Assembly: GCA_963545565.1 (NCBI GenBank)
Contig: CAUUJV010000008.1
Coordinates: 1-64,000 of the forward strand
DNA: 64,000 nucleotides
From: CAUUJV01 sp963545565
GTDB taxonomy: Bacteria; Actinomycetota; Actinomycetes; Actinomycetales; Bifidobacteriaceae
Direction: 5' to 3'
Each line of letters starts with the position of its first letter. The first letter of the stretch is position 1. The notes under the pieces were generated by a model. The model had not been told where the DNA came from and did no database searches. It saw nothing but the letters and a program-made list of their open reading frames with translations. Of the stretch, positions 44,387 to 52,999 are shown one piece after another. Made by a program: the position numbers and the translations under genes.

Positions 44387-46261
44387 ATGGATAGTGATCG
44401 TAAAGATTCATGGGATTCTCATTCCTACGAGGATCCAATTCGAGTAGGTAACTGGTGGTATGTACGTAAGAAGGGTTCTTTTCAAGTCGTTCGCTTCCTA
44501 TCAACTGATGAAACTCAATGGGATCTGTCACCACAGCAGATAGAAGAAGGGATAAGAACAAGTATTGAATGTCTTAATCCGAACCTGATAGATACAAGTG
44601 CTTTTATTTATCAATCTTTTGAAGTGGGATTATGTGGCAAAATAGGGACTCTGACCCTTAAAGTGCGCTCCCAAGAGCACTATCAAATATGTGTTATTGA
44701 CCTTAATACGGGGAATACTATAACAACTCTTTGTCACTGTGGGGCGCGGAGCGCGATATCTTATGATGATTCGTGCGTGTACTACTCAGTAGTGACAGCG
44801 GACGGGGCAATAGAACAAATTCGAAAGAGAAGGGTGCGGGGGAACCGCCGTGACTTTCCAGTCCTCACTATTGACCCTGATGAATGGTGCCTCTTTCGGG
44901 CAACAACTTCACGGCAATATGTTGTAGTGTCTCATAGCACCACAGATATTATTCAAATGGAAACTAATGAAAAACCGGAACGGATAATCAGGGGATGCGA
45001 ACAACTATCTTCCGTCCATAGGCTCGACAGTCTGAATCTGAACGGTGCGCCTTGTTTTATCGGTTTAGGGGTCAACTCAGCCAATGAGAATGGGCTTATT
45101 CTTATATTCGGCAGTGATCATCTGACTAGTCCAGGTACATGGAAATGGAATATAGTTGATGCTGAGACCATTGAAGATTATGTTCTTGTATGCAACCGGA
45201 TTGTCCTGTACGCGAAAAGAGGGATACAACCACGGATTCTGGTTTCAGAATCTCTCGACAAGCACAACCCAAATGCTGATCTTACGTGGAAATCTTTCAC
45301 AGCAGGTGAAGAAAAGCATTATACCGATATTGAACTATTTCGCTCTTCCGATCCTAATTGTCCTCTTTTGCGGGGAATTATTCAGTGTCCAGCATGTCCT
45401 CGTGTACCTTTTTCTTTTACTATCTCGACTGATCATTCGTTTCCAAAACACTTTCCGATGCCAAAATGCACACAGAATCATATAGTGATACAGGTTTCAA
45501 TTCTGAGTGACGACAAAACCTGCTTAATCCCGGTTACAGCTATTCTTCCACAAAGGAAGACAGATCTTTCCTGCAATGATCCACATATCATCATTTTTGT
45601 TTACGGATCTTATGGACTATCAATCCCACTTAAATATGATCCCACGATACAGTACTTGGTTAATCAAGGAATGTATATCCTCTATGCACATGTGAGAGGA
45701 GGCGGAGAAAGAGGAATAGCATGGCACTCACAAGGATGTGGTCGTAACAAAATTAACTCAGTTATTGATTACCTAACAGTCGCTGCGCATGCTAATCAAA
45801 TCACGGGTGTGCAACATACAAAACTTGTTGCAGCGGGAGCAAGTGCAGGAGGAACAATTGCGGCGGCAGCACTCAATAAGATGCCGCAAAGGTTCGCTGC
45901 TGCATTCTTATCTGCACCTTTTATATCGCCCTTAAGAGCAGTTAATGATGGCACGAATCCTAGGCGAAACCGCGATATAGCGGAATATGGTGACCCTGCA
46001 AATTATCAAGAAATTGAAGCACTTAGACAATGGTCGCCGCTCGAAAATATTTGCGAACAGCATTACCCCCCCCCAATCCTGATCACGATCAATGAGCTTG
46101 ACCACAATGTCAATAACAACGACATACTAGAGTATGCGCAGGAGATTAGACGTACAGGTTCTAATAGTCAAATCATTACTGTGCCAGGGGCATCCCATTC
46201 CCAAAGAGATACCAGCCAAGATATAATAAGAGAACAGACTACTTGGCTTTTCAATACGTAA
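44387..46261 (+). CDS. Prolyl-oligopeptidase-family protease, candidate leader peptidase
   Basis: 624-residue S9 serine peptidase without signal peptide. The N-terminal 390 residues should form the beta-propeller. The C-terminal hydrolase domain has AHVRGGGERGIAWHSQG, the nucleophile elbow GASAGG (Ser486), the acid in NELDHNV (Asp572) and the final His in GASHSQR (His604). FlaP, a prolyl oligopeptidase, removes the leader in the class III flavipeptin pathway, so this is the likely leader peptidase. The precursor leader has no Pro; its only Pro (residue 32) lies between the two rings, so specificity needs testing. The start ATG 44387 follows AAGGTG. It is 25 bases after the synthetase and probably cotranscribed. 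Confidence 0.82.
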   Translation: MDSDRKDSWDSHSYEDPIRVGNWWYVRKKGSFQVVRFLSTDETQWDLSPQQIEEGIRTSIECLNPNLIDTSAFIYQSFEVGLCGKIGTLTLKVRSQEHYQICVIDLNTGNTITTLCHCGARSAISYDDSCVYYSVVTADGAIEQIRKRRVRGNRRDFPVLTIDPDEWCLFRATTSRQYVVVSHSTTDIIQMETNEKPERIIRGCEQLSSVHRLDSLNLNGAPCFIGLGVNSANENGLILIFGSDHLTSPGTWKWNIVDAETIEDYVLVCNRIVLYAKRGIQPRILVSESLDKHNPNADLTWKSFTAGEEKHYTDIELFRSSDPNCPLLRGIIQCPACPRVPFSFTISTDHSFPKHFPMPKCTQNHIVIQVSILSDDKTCLIPVTAILPQRKTDLSCNDPHIIIFVYGSYGLSIPLKYDPTIQYLVNQGMYILYAHVRGGGERGIAWHSQGCGRNKINSVIDYLTVAAHANQITGVQHTKLVAAGASAGGTIAAAALNKMPQRFAAAFLSAPFISPLRAVNDGTNPRRNRDIAEYGDPANYQEIEALRQWSPLENICEQHYPPPILITINELDHNVNNNDILEYAQEIRRTGSNSQIITVPGASHSQRDTSQDIIREQTTWLFNT

Positions 46262-46370
46262 GTCACTATTAAATGTGAGTGCTGTACCTTTTCACGGTTA
46301 GTTTTTGCTGTGGAGGGGTTTGAGACCGTGGAGAATGTGGATGCAGGCAGTGTTAGAGAAGCGTCCGAGT

Positions 46371-46432
46371 CCTATTGGGTCCAAACAGTTTGTGGGGTCA
46401 TCGAGAATGAGAATATCCGGGTTAGTGAGCTG
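46371..46432 (-). pseudogene. Remnant of a LanF-type ABC ATPase gene
   Basis: On the minus strand about 62 bases encode LTNPDILILDDPTNCLDPIG, a Walker B/D-loop fragment closely matching LTNPGILILDEPTNGLDPMG of the module A ATPase (34338-34396), also at DNA level. Nothing of the gene remains on either side. The neighbouring hydrolase stop codon lies within it. It marks an old rearrangement at the cluster edge. Confidence 0.75.
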
Positions 46433-47645
46433 AACCCAGGAATTTCTTTATTTCATCGAATGCTAGGTTCATCGCTCCCATTTGGCAGTGTTGTTCTCCT
46501 CCAGTTGACTTTGTGAAGAGTTTGGTGCGGACTGAAGAGGAGTTTATAAGCTCTTTCTTGATCTGCTCTAAACGGTATACGGGAACGTAGTGGTCTTCGG
46601 AGCCTGCGAGCAGTAAACATGGCTGAGTAACAAGCGGAAGAACAGACTTAGCATTATGTTTGCTTAGATTTTTTATAAGATCATACGGATTCGTTTCCTT
46701 GGTCAATCTGTATCCGTTATTGATTTGCCATTGAAGCTGGATATTTGATTTTGCTTGAGCCTTTACAACCGCATTGAGCAGCGAGCGTGTATGGAGCGTT
46801 AATAACACTTGCATTCCCCAGTATTGGAGTGCAGTCATTTCCATACGTAAGGAATCCATAGGCGAGTAGAAGATATCCATGGCTATCACTCGTTTGATCC
46901 GCTCATCATGTGCAGCTGCTTGCATTACGAGCAGCCCTCCAAAGGAAAGCCCAATAGCATCGACTTCTTCAAGCTTGAAATAATCAAGTACCGCTTTGGC
47001 TGGCTTCTCAAAATGCGGGGTGAATCGTAAGCCTCGTGAAGGCGTAATTCCTTGACCAGGGCCGTCAAAAATAAGAATGTCGTAATCGGTATTACGCATA
47101 TCTGTAAAAAATGTTGCTACTTCTTCCAAATATCCATCGAAACCTCCGAACACAAGCAGAGTCCGTGAAGCGCCGGGGTTTTTGAGGTATAAGCAGGGAA
47201 GAGAGGAGCCTTCATAGGGAATCTCGTATTTCTCATATTCGAAGTCTGAATAACTGGAATAAAAATAGCGTTGGTACAGCTTGTATGTTTCTTGTATCTG
47301 AGTGTCGTCAGTCATGTAGAACAGAGCCGCACGATAATAACTTGCTGCTATGCGGAATTCATTGTTCTGTGCATAGCGCTGTGCTCGTAAGAGAAAGAAA
47401 TCGATCCATGAATCAAAATCATGGATGCAGGAGCGCATGACTAAGCGGTCACGCTGCACTGACTCATGATTGACATAGGCTGAAGTAAATCGCTCAATTT
47501 GAAAATCAAATTGTGTGTTCCCAGTTATGGCCTCCAAAAGTTCCTCATTTCGAAGGGCAAAAGATGCTGTTGTTAAACACGACGTTATGAATGAATGCGA
47601 GGCAATGGAAGAACAATAATAAATAATATGTATGTTGTTGAACAC
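46422..47645 (-). CDS. Alpha/beta hydrolase (FrsA/DUF1100-like)
   Basis: 407 residues as read. The hydrolase fold carries LLVFGGFDGYLEE (oxyanion region), DGPGQGITPSRGLRF, nucleophile elbow GLSFGGLLVMQAA, an acid in LLAGSEDHYVP and a late His in GGEQHCQMGA. The helical cap in front resembles the FrsA and 2,6-dihydropseudooxynicotine-hydrolase group. The substrate is unknown. The GTG start at 47645 is doubtful: the first 25 residues look non-conserved and no ribosome site is visible. The stop codon falls inside an ABC-gene remnant, so the last residues (FLGSAH) may have been altered by that junction. Divergent from the TetR gene and perhaps controlled by it. Confidence 0.75.
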   Translation of the reverse strand: MFNNIHIIYYCSSIASHSFITSCLTTASFALRNEELLEAITGNTQFDFQIERFTSAYVNHESVQRDRLVMRSCIHDFDSWIDFFLLRAQRYAQNNEFRIAASYYRAALFYMTDDTQIQETYKLYQRYFYSSYSDFEYEKYEIPYEGSSLPCLYLKNPGASRTLLVFGGFDGYLEEVATFFTDMRNTDYDILIFDGPGQGITPSRGLRFTPHFEKPAKAVLDYFKLEEVDAIGLSFGGLLVMQAAAHDERIKRVIAMDIFYSPMDSLRMEMTALQYWGMQVLLTLHTRSLLNAVVKAQAKSNIQLQWQINNGYRLTKETNPYDLIKNLSKHNAKSVLPLVTQPCLLLAGSEDHYVPVYRLEQIKKELINSSSVRTKLFTKSTGGEQHCQMGAMNLAFDEIKKFLGSAH

Positions 47646-47647
47646 TG

Positions 47648-47669
47648 TGTTTCAAAATGTGCTGAAACA
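47648..47669. promoter_or_regulatory. Inverted repeat between hydrolase and TetR genes
   Basis: TGTTTCA, eight bases, TGAAACA: perfect seven-base arms in the 59-base divergent promoter, just in front of the hydrolase. A candidate TetR operator. Confidence 0.5.
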
Positions 47670-47704
47670 TGTGAAAATACAGGCATATATGTTTATATAA
47701 AAGC

Positions 47705-48247
47705 ATGGATCTGCGCGTATATAAAACAATCAATGCATTCCACGATTCGGCATATGACCTCCTTGATAAATATTCATATGACAACATTACAGTTGACATG
47801 ATTTGCAGGAAGGCGATGTGTGGACGGTCTACCTTTTACGCGCACTACGAGAGCAAACAGGCATTGTTTCAGGCGCTGGTCGATTCACAGGTTCTTGCAT
47901 ACCGTGCTCTGCTTGAAAAACGTCTGAATGAGGATATTTGTTCTGATTTTGTTTTGTATATTCATGAATTAGAGAGAATTTACCTCGTGCCGAATCGAAA
48001 CAAACTTGTATCACTCTTCAAAATTGATAACCCGAATTTTTCTTTCGAAAATAAACTCCTGCAGCTCCTAAAAGACGTGTACCTGAAGAAAATCGGTATG
48101 ACAGACACAACTTCTTTAATGGCGGATTTGTATGCTGTCAATGTGCTGACTATTTTTAAGCGCCTTCTAACTGAACCAGTCTCGGATAAAGAACTCAGTA
48201 CTATCGAGGGGCTATTGCGAATCATCATTGCAAATCTCAAGACATGA
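47705..48247 (+). CDS. TetR-family transcriptional regulator
   Basis: 180 residues. The N-terminal helix-turn-helix is YSYDNITVDMICRKAMCGRSTFYAHYESKQALFQALVD, a standard TetR DNA-binding domain. The C-terminal ligand domain is short and helical and of the TetR_C type seen in Firmicute-like regulators. No strong ribosome site is visible. It is divergent from the alpha/beta hydrolase, with a palindrome between them, so autoregulation and hydrolase control are likely. Confidence 0.85.
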   Translation: MDLRVYKTINAFHDSAYDLLDKYSYDNITVDMICRKAMCGRSTFYAHYESKQALFQALVDSQVLAYRALLEKRLNEDICSDFVLYIHELERIYLVPNRNKLVSLFKIDNPNFSFENKLLQLLKDVYLKKIGMTDTTSLMADLYAVNVLTIFKRLLTEPVSDKELSTIEGLLRIIIANLKT

Positions 48248-48271
48248 ACATTGCTGTTCTTGCACTGATTC

Positions 48272-49537
48272 CTAGGAGCAGCAGGGGATCTTTATTGTTG
48301 CCTTGCCTGACCCGGTAGGAGTATTTTCAAAGTTCACTGTGCCACCGTGTGCTTGAGCAACACGAGTAACGATCAAAAGGCCCAGGCCGTGCTCGGGAAG
48401 TGTTTTTAAAGCGCTCTGAGAATATTGTGAAGCCAGATTTTGTAAGCCGTTGAGCACTTCTTCCGGGTAGCCCGAACCAGTGTCGCTGACGGTGAGTTTC
48501 AGACTATTTCGGTGCCATAGGATCCCGGTTTTAACGATCGTGGCCTGGATCTTTATAGTGCAGCCGTCGGAATTATGTTTGATGCTGTTGCGAAGAAGGT
48601 TCGTGAGCATGCGTGAAAAGAGCATCCTGTCGACCTTTGCTTCTGCGGTTTGAGCAGCGTCATCGATCTCAACATTGATCTCGTATTTCTCTTCTAATCC
48701 TTCGTTGATTATCTGGGCAGCCGTTGAGCGGATAAGCGGGGCAATGCGGGTTTTCTGCGCGTTAAGTGGTTGAGACGCATACTCCAACCGATTTGCCATA
48801 TTTAAGTCTGATATCAACTGTGCAACATGCGTTGTGTTCGCAACGATTTGCTGGGCAAGCTGCCGGGCATGTAGATCATTTGAATCAGAGCGGGTGATTT
48901 CATCAGAATGTGCAAGAACAAGTTGAAGAGGAGTACGCACGTCATGCGAAACTGTGGCGATCCATTCGGTACGCGCCCTGTCACGTTCATGGGCATTGAA
49001 CCGCACAAACATGTATGTAACGATGAGCAGCATAGCAATATTCATGACTAGCTCAGTAGGTAAGAGCCATAAATCATTGATATCTTGAATAAACAGGAAT
49101 TTCCATATACTATTCTTGGGATATCCCATCACGAGCAAACCGCCATGCCCTTTCCACACGTCGACTGGATAATCTTTCAGGTACCAGCGAGTGAACGATG
49201 CGATGTCTGTTCGAGAATATGAGGTGGGAATTTCGGCTGGTTTTCTATAATCCCATACCACTTTGCCATTCTGATCAATGAGCATTACCCAACTGTGGGA
49301 AGCTTTAAGCTCTTTTTTCACGTCAGAAGTCAGTGAAAATGATCCGGAAGGATTCGTTGAAAGTGCGTCTGATACATTTTCAACGCTTAGAGAATTTGTG
49401 GAATTGCCTGTTCTCAATCGGGCTGCGCCAACGAGAAAAAGGCAATTAATGATCAAGATCGTCAGGAATGCAAGAAACAGAAGGAATACCTGCCGAAGAA
49501 ATCGCATAACAGGCGAGTGAGATTTCAAAAAACGCAT
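48272..49537 (-). CDS. Sensor histidine kinase of resistance module B
   Basis: 421 residues. Membrane helix near 10-35 (VMRFLRQVFLLFLAFLTILIINCLFLVGA), an extracytoplasmic domain of about 120 residues with an acidic/polar sensor-like surface, second helix near 160-180. HisKA ATVSHDVRTPLQLVLAHSDEI, N-box LLRNSIKH, DTGSGYPEE and GLGLLIVTRVA. It follows the regulator gene after one base. The neighbourhood of an ABC-type peptide-resistance exporter suggests that it senses a lantibiotic or similar peptide. Confidence 0.87.
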   Translation of the reverse strand: MRFLKSHSPVMRFLRQVFLLFLAFLTILIINCLFLVGAARLRTGNSTNSLSVENVSDALSTNPSGSFSLTSDVKKELKASHSWVMLIDQNGKVVWDYRKPAEIPTSYSRTDIASFTRWYLKDYPVDVWKGHGGLLVMGYPKNSIWKFLFIQDINDLWLLPTELVMNIAMLLIVTYMFVRFNAHERDRARTEWIATVSHDVRTPLQLVLAHSDEITRSDSNDLHARQLAQQIVANTTHVAQLISDLNMANRLEYASQPLNAQKTRIAPLIRSTAAQIINEGLEEKYEINVEIDDAAQTAEAKVDRMLFSRMLTNLLRNSIKHNSDGCTIKIQATIVKTGILWHRNSLKLTVSDTGSGYPEEVLNGLQNLASQYSQSALKTLPEHGLGLLIVTRVAQAHGGTVNFENTPTGSGKATIKIPCCS

Positions 49538-49538
49538 A

Positions 49539-50360
49539 CTAACCCTCGGTTCTGTTTTCAGTTGCGAGCCGGTAGCCTAAACCGCGGGCTGTAATGATCC
49601 ATTGAGGGTGAGCGGGGTCTTGCTCGATCTTGTCACGCAGTCTATGCATATGGACCATAAGGCTGTTCTCGTACCCGAAAGAGTTTCCCCACACGTTTTC
49701 GATCAAAGAATCTGTAGTGACTATAATTCCCCTGTTTGCCCGCAGAACGTTGAGGATTGCTGTTTCAGTGGCGGTCAATGAGATGTCTTCTCTGTTGCTT
49801 TTATCTGCATAGTGGATAGTCCCAGTCGAAAAATCAATGACGGCATTCCCCAAAGACAGAACATCATGAGCGTGATCACTACTCTGGCCGCTGTTCGCGG
49901 CAATGTATTGAGGATCATCTGAACTCTGATGTGCCTGCGAGTACGTTCTTTTGAGTACGGCTTTGAGCCGCAGCAGCAATTCTTGTGGAAGAAATGGCTT
50001 GGTGATGTAATCATCTGCCCCAAGGCCGAGCCCTTGCAAACGAGCCTCATCTTCATCGCGGGCGGAAAGGAACAAGGCCGGAGCTTGATTGGTTTTTCTT
50101 ATCGTTTCCAGCAGCTCAAAGCCATCGCCATCAGGCAGCATCACGTCAAGCAGGAAAGCCTCTGGCTTCCATGTGCCTGAAAGGATCAAGGCTTCGCGTA
50201 CGTTTCCGGCAGCTTGTACGGATGTGTAGCCATCGCTCCTCAAAATATCGAGGAGAAACTTTTGCAGCTGTGGCTCATCTTCGACTACAAGAATGCGCTT
50301 CGAGGTTAATTCAGAATTGACACTGGGAGCATATATTTTCTCTACTGATGATGAAGCCAT
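49539..50360 (-). CDS. OmpR-family response regulator of resistance module B
   Basis: 273 residues, longer than usual by about 40 because of an N-terminal leader and a linker of about 35 residues (SQAHQSSDDPQYIAANSGQSSDHAHD). Receiver motifs ILVVEDE and AFLLDVMLPDGDGFELL; winged helix ISLTATETAILNVLRANRGIIVTTDSLIENVWG. Divergent from the ABC transporter operon, which it probably controls. Confidence 0.9.
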   Translation of the reverse strand: MASSSVEKIYAPSVNSELTSKRILVVEDEPQLQKFLLDILRSDGYTSVQAAGNVREALILSGTWKPEAFLLDVMLPDGDGFELLETIRKTNQAPALFLSARDEDEARLQGLGLGADDYITKPFLPQELLLRLKAVLKRTYSQAHQSSDDPQYIAANSGQSSDHAHDVLSLGNAVIDFSTGTIHYADKSNREDISLTATETAILNVLRANRGIIVTTDSLIENVWGNSFGYENSLMVHMHRLRDKIEQDPAHPQWIITARGLGYRLATENRTEG

Positions 50361-50420
50361 ACTGTAATTCTATGGGTAAAGCCCATGATCTGCAGTAATT
50401 ATTTGCTGTTTCATCATTTT

Positions 50421-50436
50421 GTAAGAAAGACGTAAG
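50421..50436 (+). promoter_or_regulatory. GTAAG direct repeat upstream of module B transporter
   Basis: GTAAGAAAGACGTAAG: two GTAAG boxes starting 11 bases apart in the 174-base divergent promoter region. One-turn direct repeats suit OmpR-type regulators, here the gene at 49539. Confidence 0.4.
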
Positions 50437-50534
50437 GTTCACGAAAGCAGCTTGAAAGGCGAGTGATCCACTCTTGAAGTATCAGTAATGAGAGCGTCGG
50501 AATAGGAGTATCTGCGCTGTACTGAAGGAGAAAA

Positions 50535-51476
50535 ATGGGTAATGCAATTTCAACTCAGGGACTCACAAAAGTATATAAAGGAGTTCCTGCAGTCGCTCAA
50601 GTGAATTTAAATATTCCGCAAAACTGTGTTTACGGTTTTCTGGGTCCTAACGGAGCCGGGAAGACCACAACGATGAAAATGATTTTGGGATTGATCCATC
50701 CTACTGACGGCTCTGTTGCTGTTTTAGGGACTCCAATGAATCAGAAAAATCGTTTGGAAATACTGCGTTCGGTGGGATCTTTGATCGAGCAGCCAAGTTA
50801 TTACGGTAATCTGACAGCTGGTGAAAATTTGGATATAATCCGCCGTCTCAAAAATTTACCGAAGTCTTCAATCGTTGAAGCTCTTCACATCGTGAGACTG
50901 GACCCTGAATCGAAAAAACTCGTGAAACATTTTTCACTGGGCATGAAGCAGCGTTTAGGTATTGCTGCGGCTTTGCTTGGAAAGCCTGAGGTGCTGCTCC
51001 TTGATGAGCCGACGAATGGACTGGATCCGGCAGGAATCCAGGAAATGCGTGATTTGATCCGTGATCTCCCGGGCATGTACGGAATGACAGTACTGGTGTC
51101 AAGCCATTTACTTTCTGAGATCGATCAAATGGCTGAGTATGTGGGGATCATCTCTCATGGGGAAATAAAATTTGACGGCAGCTTGGAAAGTCTGCACAGC
51201 AGGGCTCGCTCATGGATGAGCATGAGGACGACAGACAATATGCGAGCTTTTGAAATTTTGCGCAACGAATTTAACGGGCCCGGTGATATATCGCAGCGAA
51301 ACGGAGAAGAAGATCTCATTTTGAACATTGCTGATGATTCCCAGGTCTTGCGAGCATCACATGCCGTTATTACGCGGGGGATTGATGTATTGCGTCTGGA
51401 AGAACATCACGAAGATCTTGAATCGATCTTCCTGCAGCTTACAGGAAACAATGCTGGAGTTGGAGCAGCCCTATGA
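50535..51476 (+). CDS. ABC transporter ATP-binding protein (BcrA/LanF type)
   Basis: 313 residues. Walker A GPNGAGKTT, FSLGMKQRLGIAAALL, Walker B VLLLDEPTNGLDPAG and SSHLLSEIDQMAEYVGII; a C-terminal domain of about 90 residues follows. This matches bacitracin/lantibiotic-resistance ATPases. Strong GAAGGAG lies seven bases before ATG. The permease gene overlaps its stop by four bases. Confidence 0.9.
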   Translation: MGNAISTQGLTKVYKGVPAVAQVNLNIPQNCVYGFLGPNGAGKTTTMKMILGLIHPTDGSVAVLGTPMNQKNRLEILRSVGSLIEQPSYYGNLTAGENLDIIRRLKNLPKSSIVEALHIVRLDPESKKLVKHFSLGMKQRLGIAAALLGKPEVLLLDEPTNGLDPAGIQEMRDLIRDLPGMYGMTVLVSSHLLSEIDQMAEYVGIISHGEIKFDGSLESLHSRARSWMSMRTTDNMRAFEILRNEFNGPGDISQRNGEEDLILNIADDSQVLRASHAVITRGIDVLRLEEHHEDLESIFLQLTGNNAGVGAAL

Positions 51477-52219
51477 AAAATTTAGTTTCAAATGTTCAGC
51501 TTGAATTTTTAAAACTTCGCAGACAGCATATATGGCTTGTCATGATCATCGCTGTTCCGCTTCTGATTAATTTTGCTACGGCAGGAGAGAATTACCTCTC
51601 TGAGGGATTTTCCCGCAGTTTTTACGGGGCACCGCTGTATAACGCAGTTCTCATGCCGATTTTATGTGCCACTGTAGTATCGCGTATTTGTGAGAATGAG
51701 TATGAGGGGAGCGCGTTCAAGCAGCTGCTTACCGTGCAAAAACCCAGCGAACTTTTTCATGCCAAATTTGTTACAGCAGCTTTGCTTATGGCAGTTCTAG
51801 CCTGTGTGGAGCCCCTGACTCTTGCGATTGCAGGGAAAATGTTCCACTATACAGACTCTGCGAGTACATCAGATATTCTTTTCTTTGGATTTTCGCAATA
51901 TCTTGTGTGCATATTCCTTGTTATTTTGGTCCAAATCATTTCGTTGTACTCGGAGAATCAATTTGTGCCAATGTCTGTTGGTGTTGTGCTGAGTCTGCTT
52001 GGACTTTTCTCTATGTTTTTCCCCGTAAACTTTATGCGATTCATTCCAAGCTCGTATTTTGCCTTGTTAAGTTTTGTCGGAATGAATTGGGATAAGGCAG
52101 CCGGCACAACTACTTTTTACCGAACCGATTACGCGTGGGGATATGTAATTGCGCTTGTCGTTGTAAGCGCTGTACTTTATGTGATTTCACTTCGTTGGTT
52201 TGCCGGGAAGGAGAATTAG
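51473..52219 (+). CDS. ABC permease 1 of module B (LanE-like)
   Basis: 248 residues with six predicted helices. It opens MKNLVSNVQLEFLKLRRQHIWLVMIIAVPLLINF, the EFLKLRR head common in MutE/NukE/BcrB-type permeases. An ABC-2 domain with LICENEYEGSAFKQLLTV-like cytosolic loop (RICENEYEGSAFKQLLTVQK) is visible. Paired with the next permease in a four-base-overlap operon. Confidence 0.82.
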   Translation: MKNLVSNVQLEFLKLRRQHIWLVMIIAVPLLINFATAGENYLSEGFSRSFYGAPLYNAVLMPILCATVVSRICENEYEGSAFKQLLTVQKPSELFHAKFVTAALLMAVLACVEPLTLAIAGKMFHYTDSASTSDILFFGFSQYLVCIFLVILVQIISLYSENQFVPMSVGVVLSLLGLFSMFFPVNFMRFIPSSYFALLSFVGMNWDKAAGTTTFYRTDYAWGYVIALVVVSAVLYVISLRWFAGKEN

Positions 52220-52960
52220 ATGAGGATATTTGTGAATACTGTTAGAGCAGAATTATTGAAGATGAGCCGTTCTGTAATATGGCTGATACTTCTTGTTATT
52301 CCAATGATTACGGCGGTTATGGGGTCTATGAACTATTCCAATAACCTTGGGGTGCTTACACCGGGTTGGAAAAATCTGTGGACACAGCACAGCTTGTTCT
52401 TGTGTTATTTCTTCCTCCCCGCGATGGTTGGCATTATCTGCTCATATCTGTGGCATTTCGAGCATCAGCGCAACAACTGGAATATCATGCTGACTCAGCC
52501 TGTTTCGATGACTGCTCTTGTGCTTGCAAAGATCTTTGTTGCGTCATTGCTTCTTGGGTTTACGCTATGCGTTGTCAGTGCGCTCTTTGTTATAAGTGGC
52601 TTTGTGCTCCATCTTCCGGGAGATTTTCCTGCAGACTTTGGAATATGGATGCTTCGTGGCTGGTTTGCTGGAATTGGAGTGATATCTGTGCAATCGGCGT
52701 TTTCGCTGTTCATCCGTAATTTTGCCGGACCAGTTGCACTTTCCATGATTCTTGGAATTGCTGGGCTTGCAATCAATGTTCAGGGCCTTGGACTTTATTT
52801 CCCGTTCAGCCTTTTGCAGATCTCGATGAATAGCAACAGTACAAGCGGGCTGGATTCACAAGACTCAATTATCTTTGCTGTTATGACTTTAATTTTTATA
52901 GTCGTTCCAGCCTTGCTTTCGATCTGGGCATTAAAACGAAAAGATGTTGATTCAAAATGA
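52220..52960 (+). CDS. ABC permease 2 of module B (LanG-like)
   Basis: 246 residues, six predicted helices, starting MRIFVNTVRAELLKMSRSVIWLILLVIPMITAVMGSMNY. The cytosolic SYLWHFEHQRNNWNIMLTQPVSMTALVLAKI matches MutG/LanG permeases. ATG begins on the base after the previous stop. Together with the two upstream genes it forms a LanFEG-type exporter. Confidence 0.83.
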   Translation: MRIFVNTVRAELLKMSRSVIWLILLVIPMITAVMGSMNYSNNLGVLTPGWKNLWTQHSLFLCYFFLPAMVGIICSYLWHFEHQRNNWNIMLTQPVSMTALVLAKIFVASLLLGFTLCVVSALFVISGFVLHLPGDFPADFGIWMLRGWFAGIGVISVQSAFSLFIRNFAGPVALSMILGIAGLAINVQGLGLYFPFSLLQISMNSNSTSGLDSQDSIIFAVMTLIFIVVPALLSIWALKRKDVDSK

Positions 52961-52999
52961 TCTCGAATGTAGCCTCGTATTTCTACTTCCTTAGATTCT

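Noticed and set aside
46310..46516. A 68-codon plus-strand frame after the protease gene.
   Set aside because: It lies over the antisense of the ABC-ATPase remnant and the hydrolase 3' end; no ribosome site or recognisable product.
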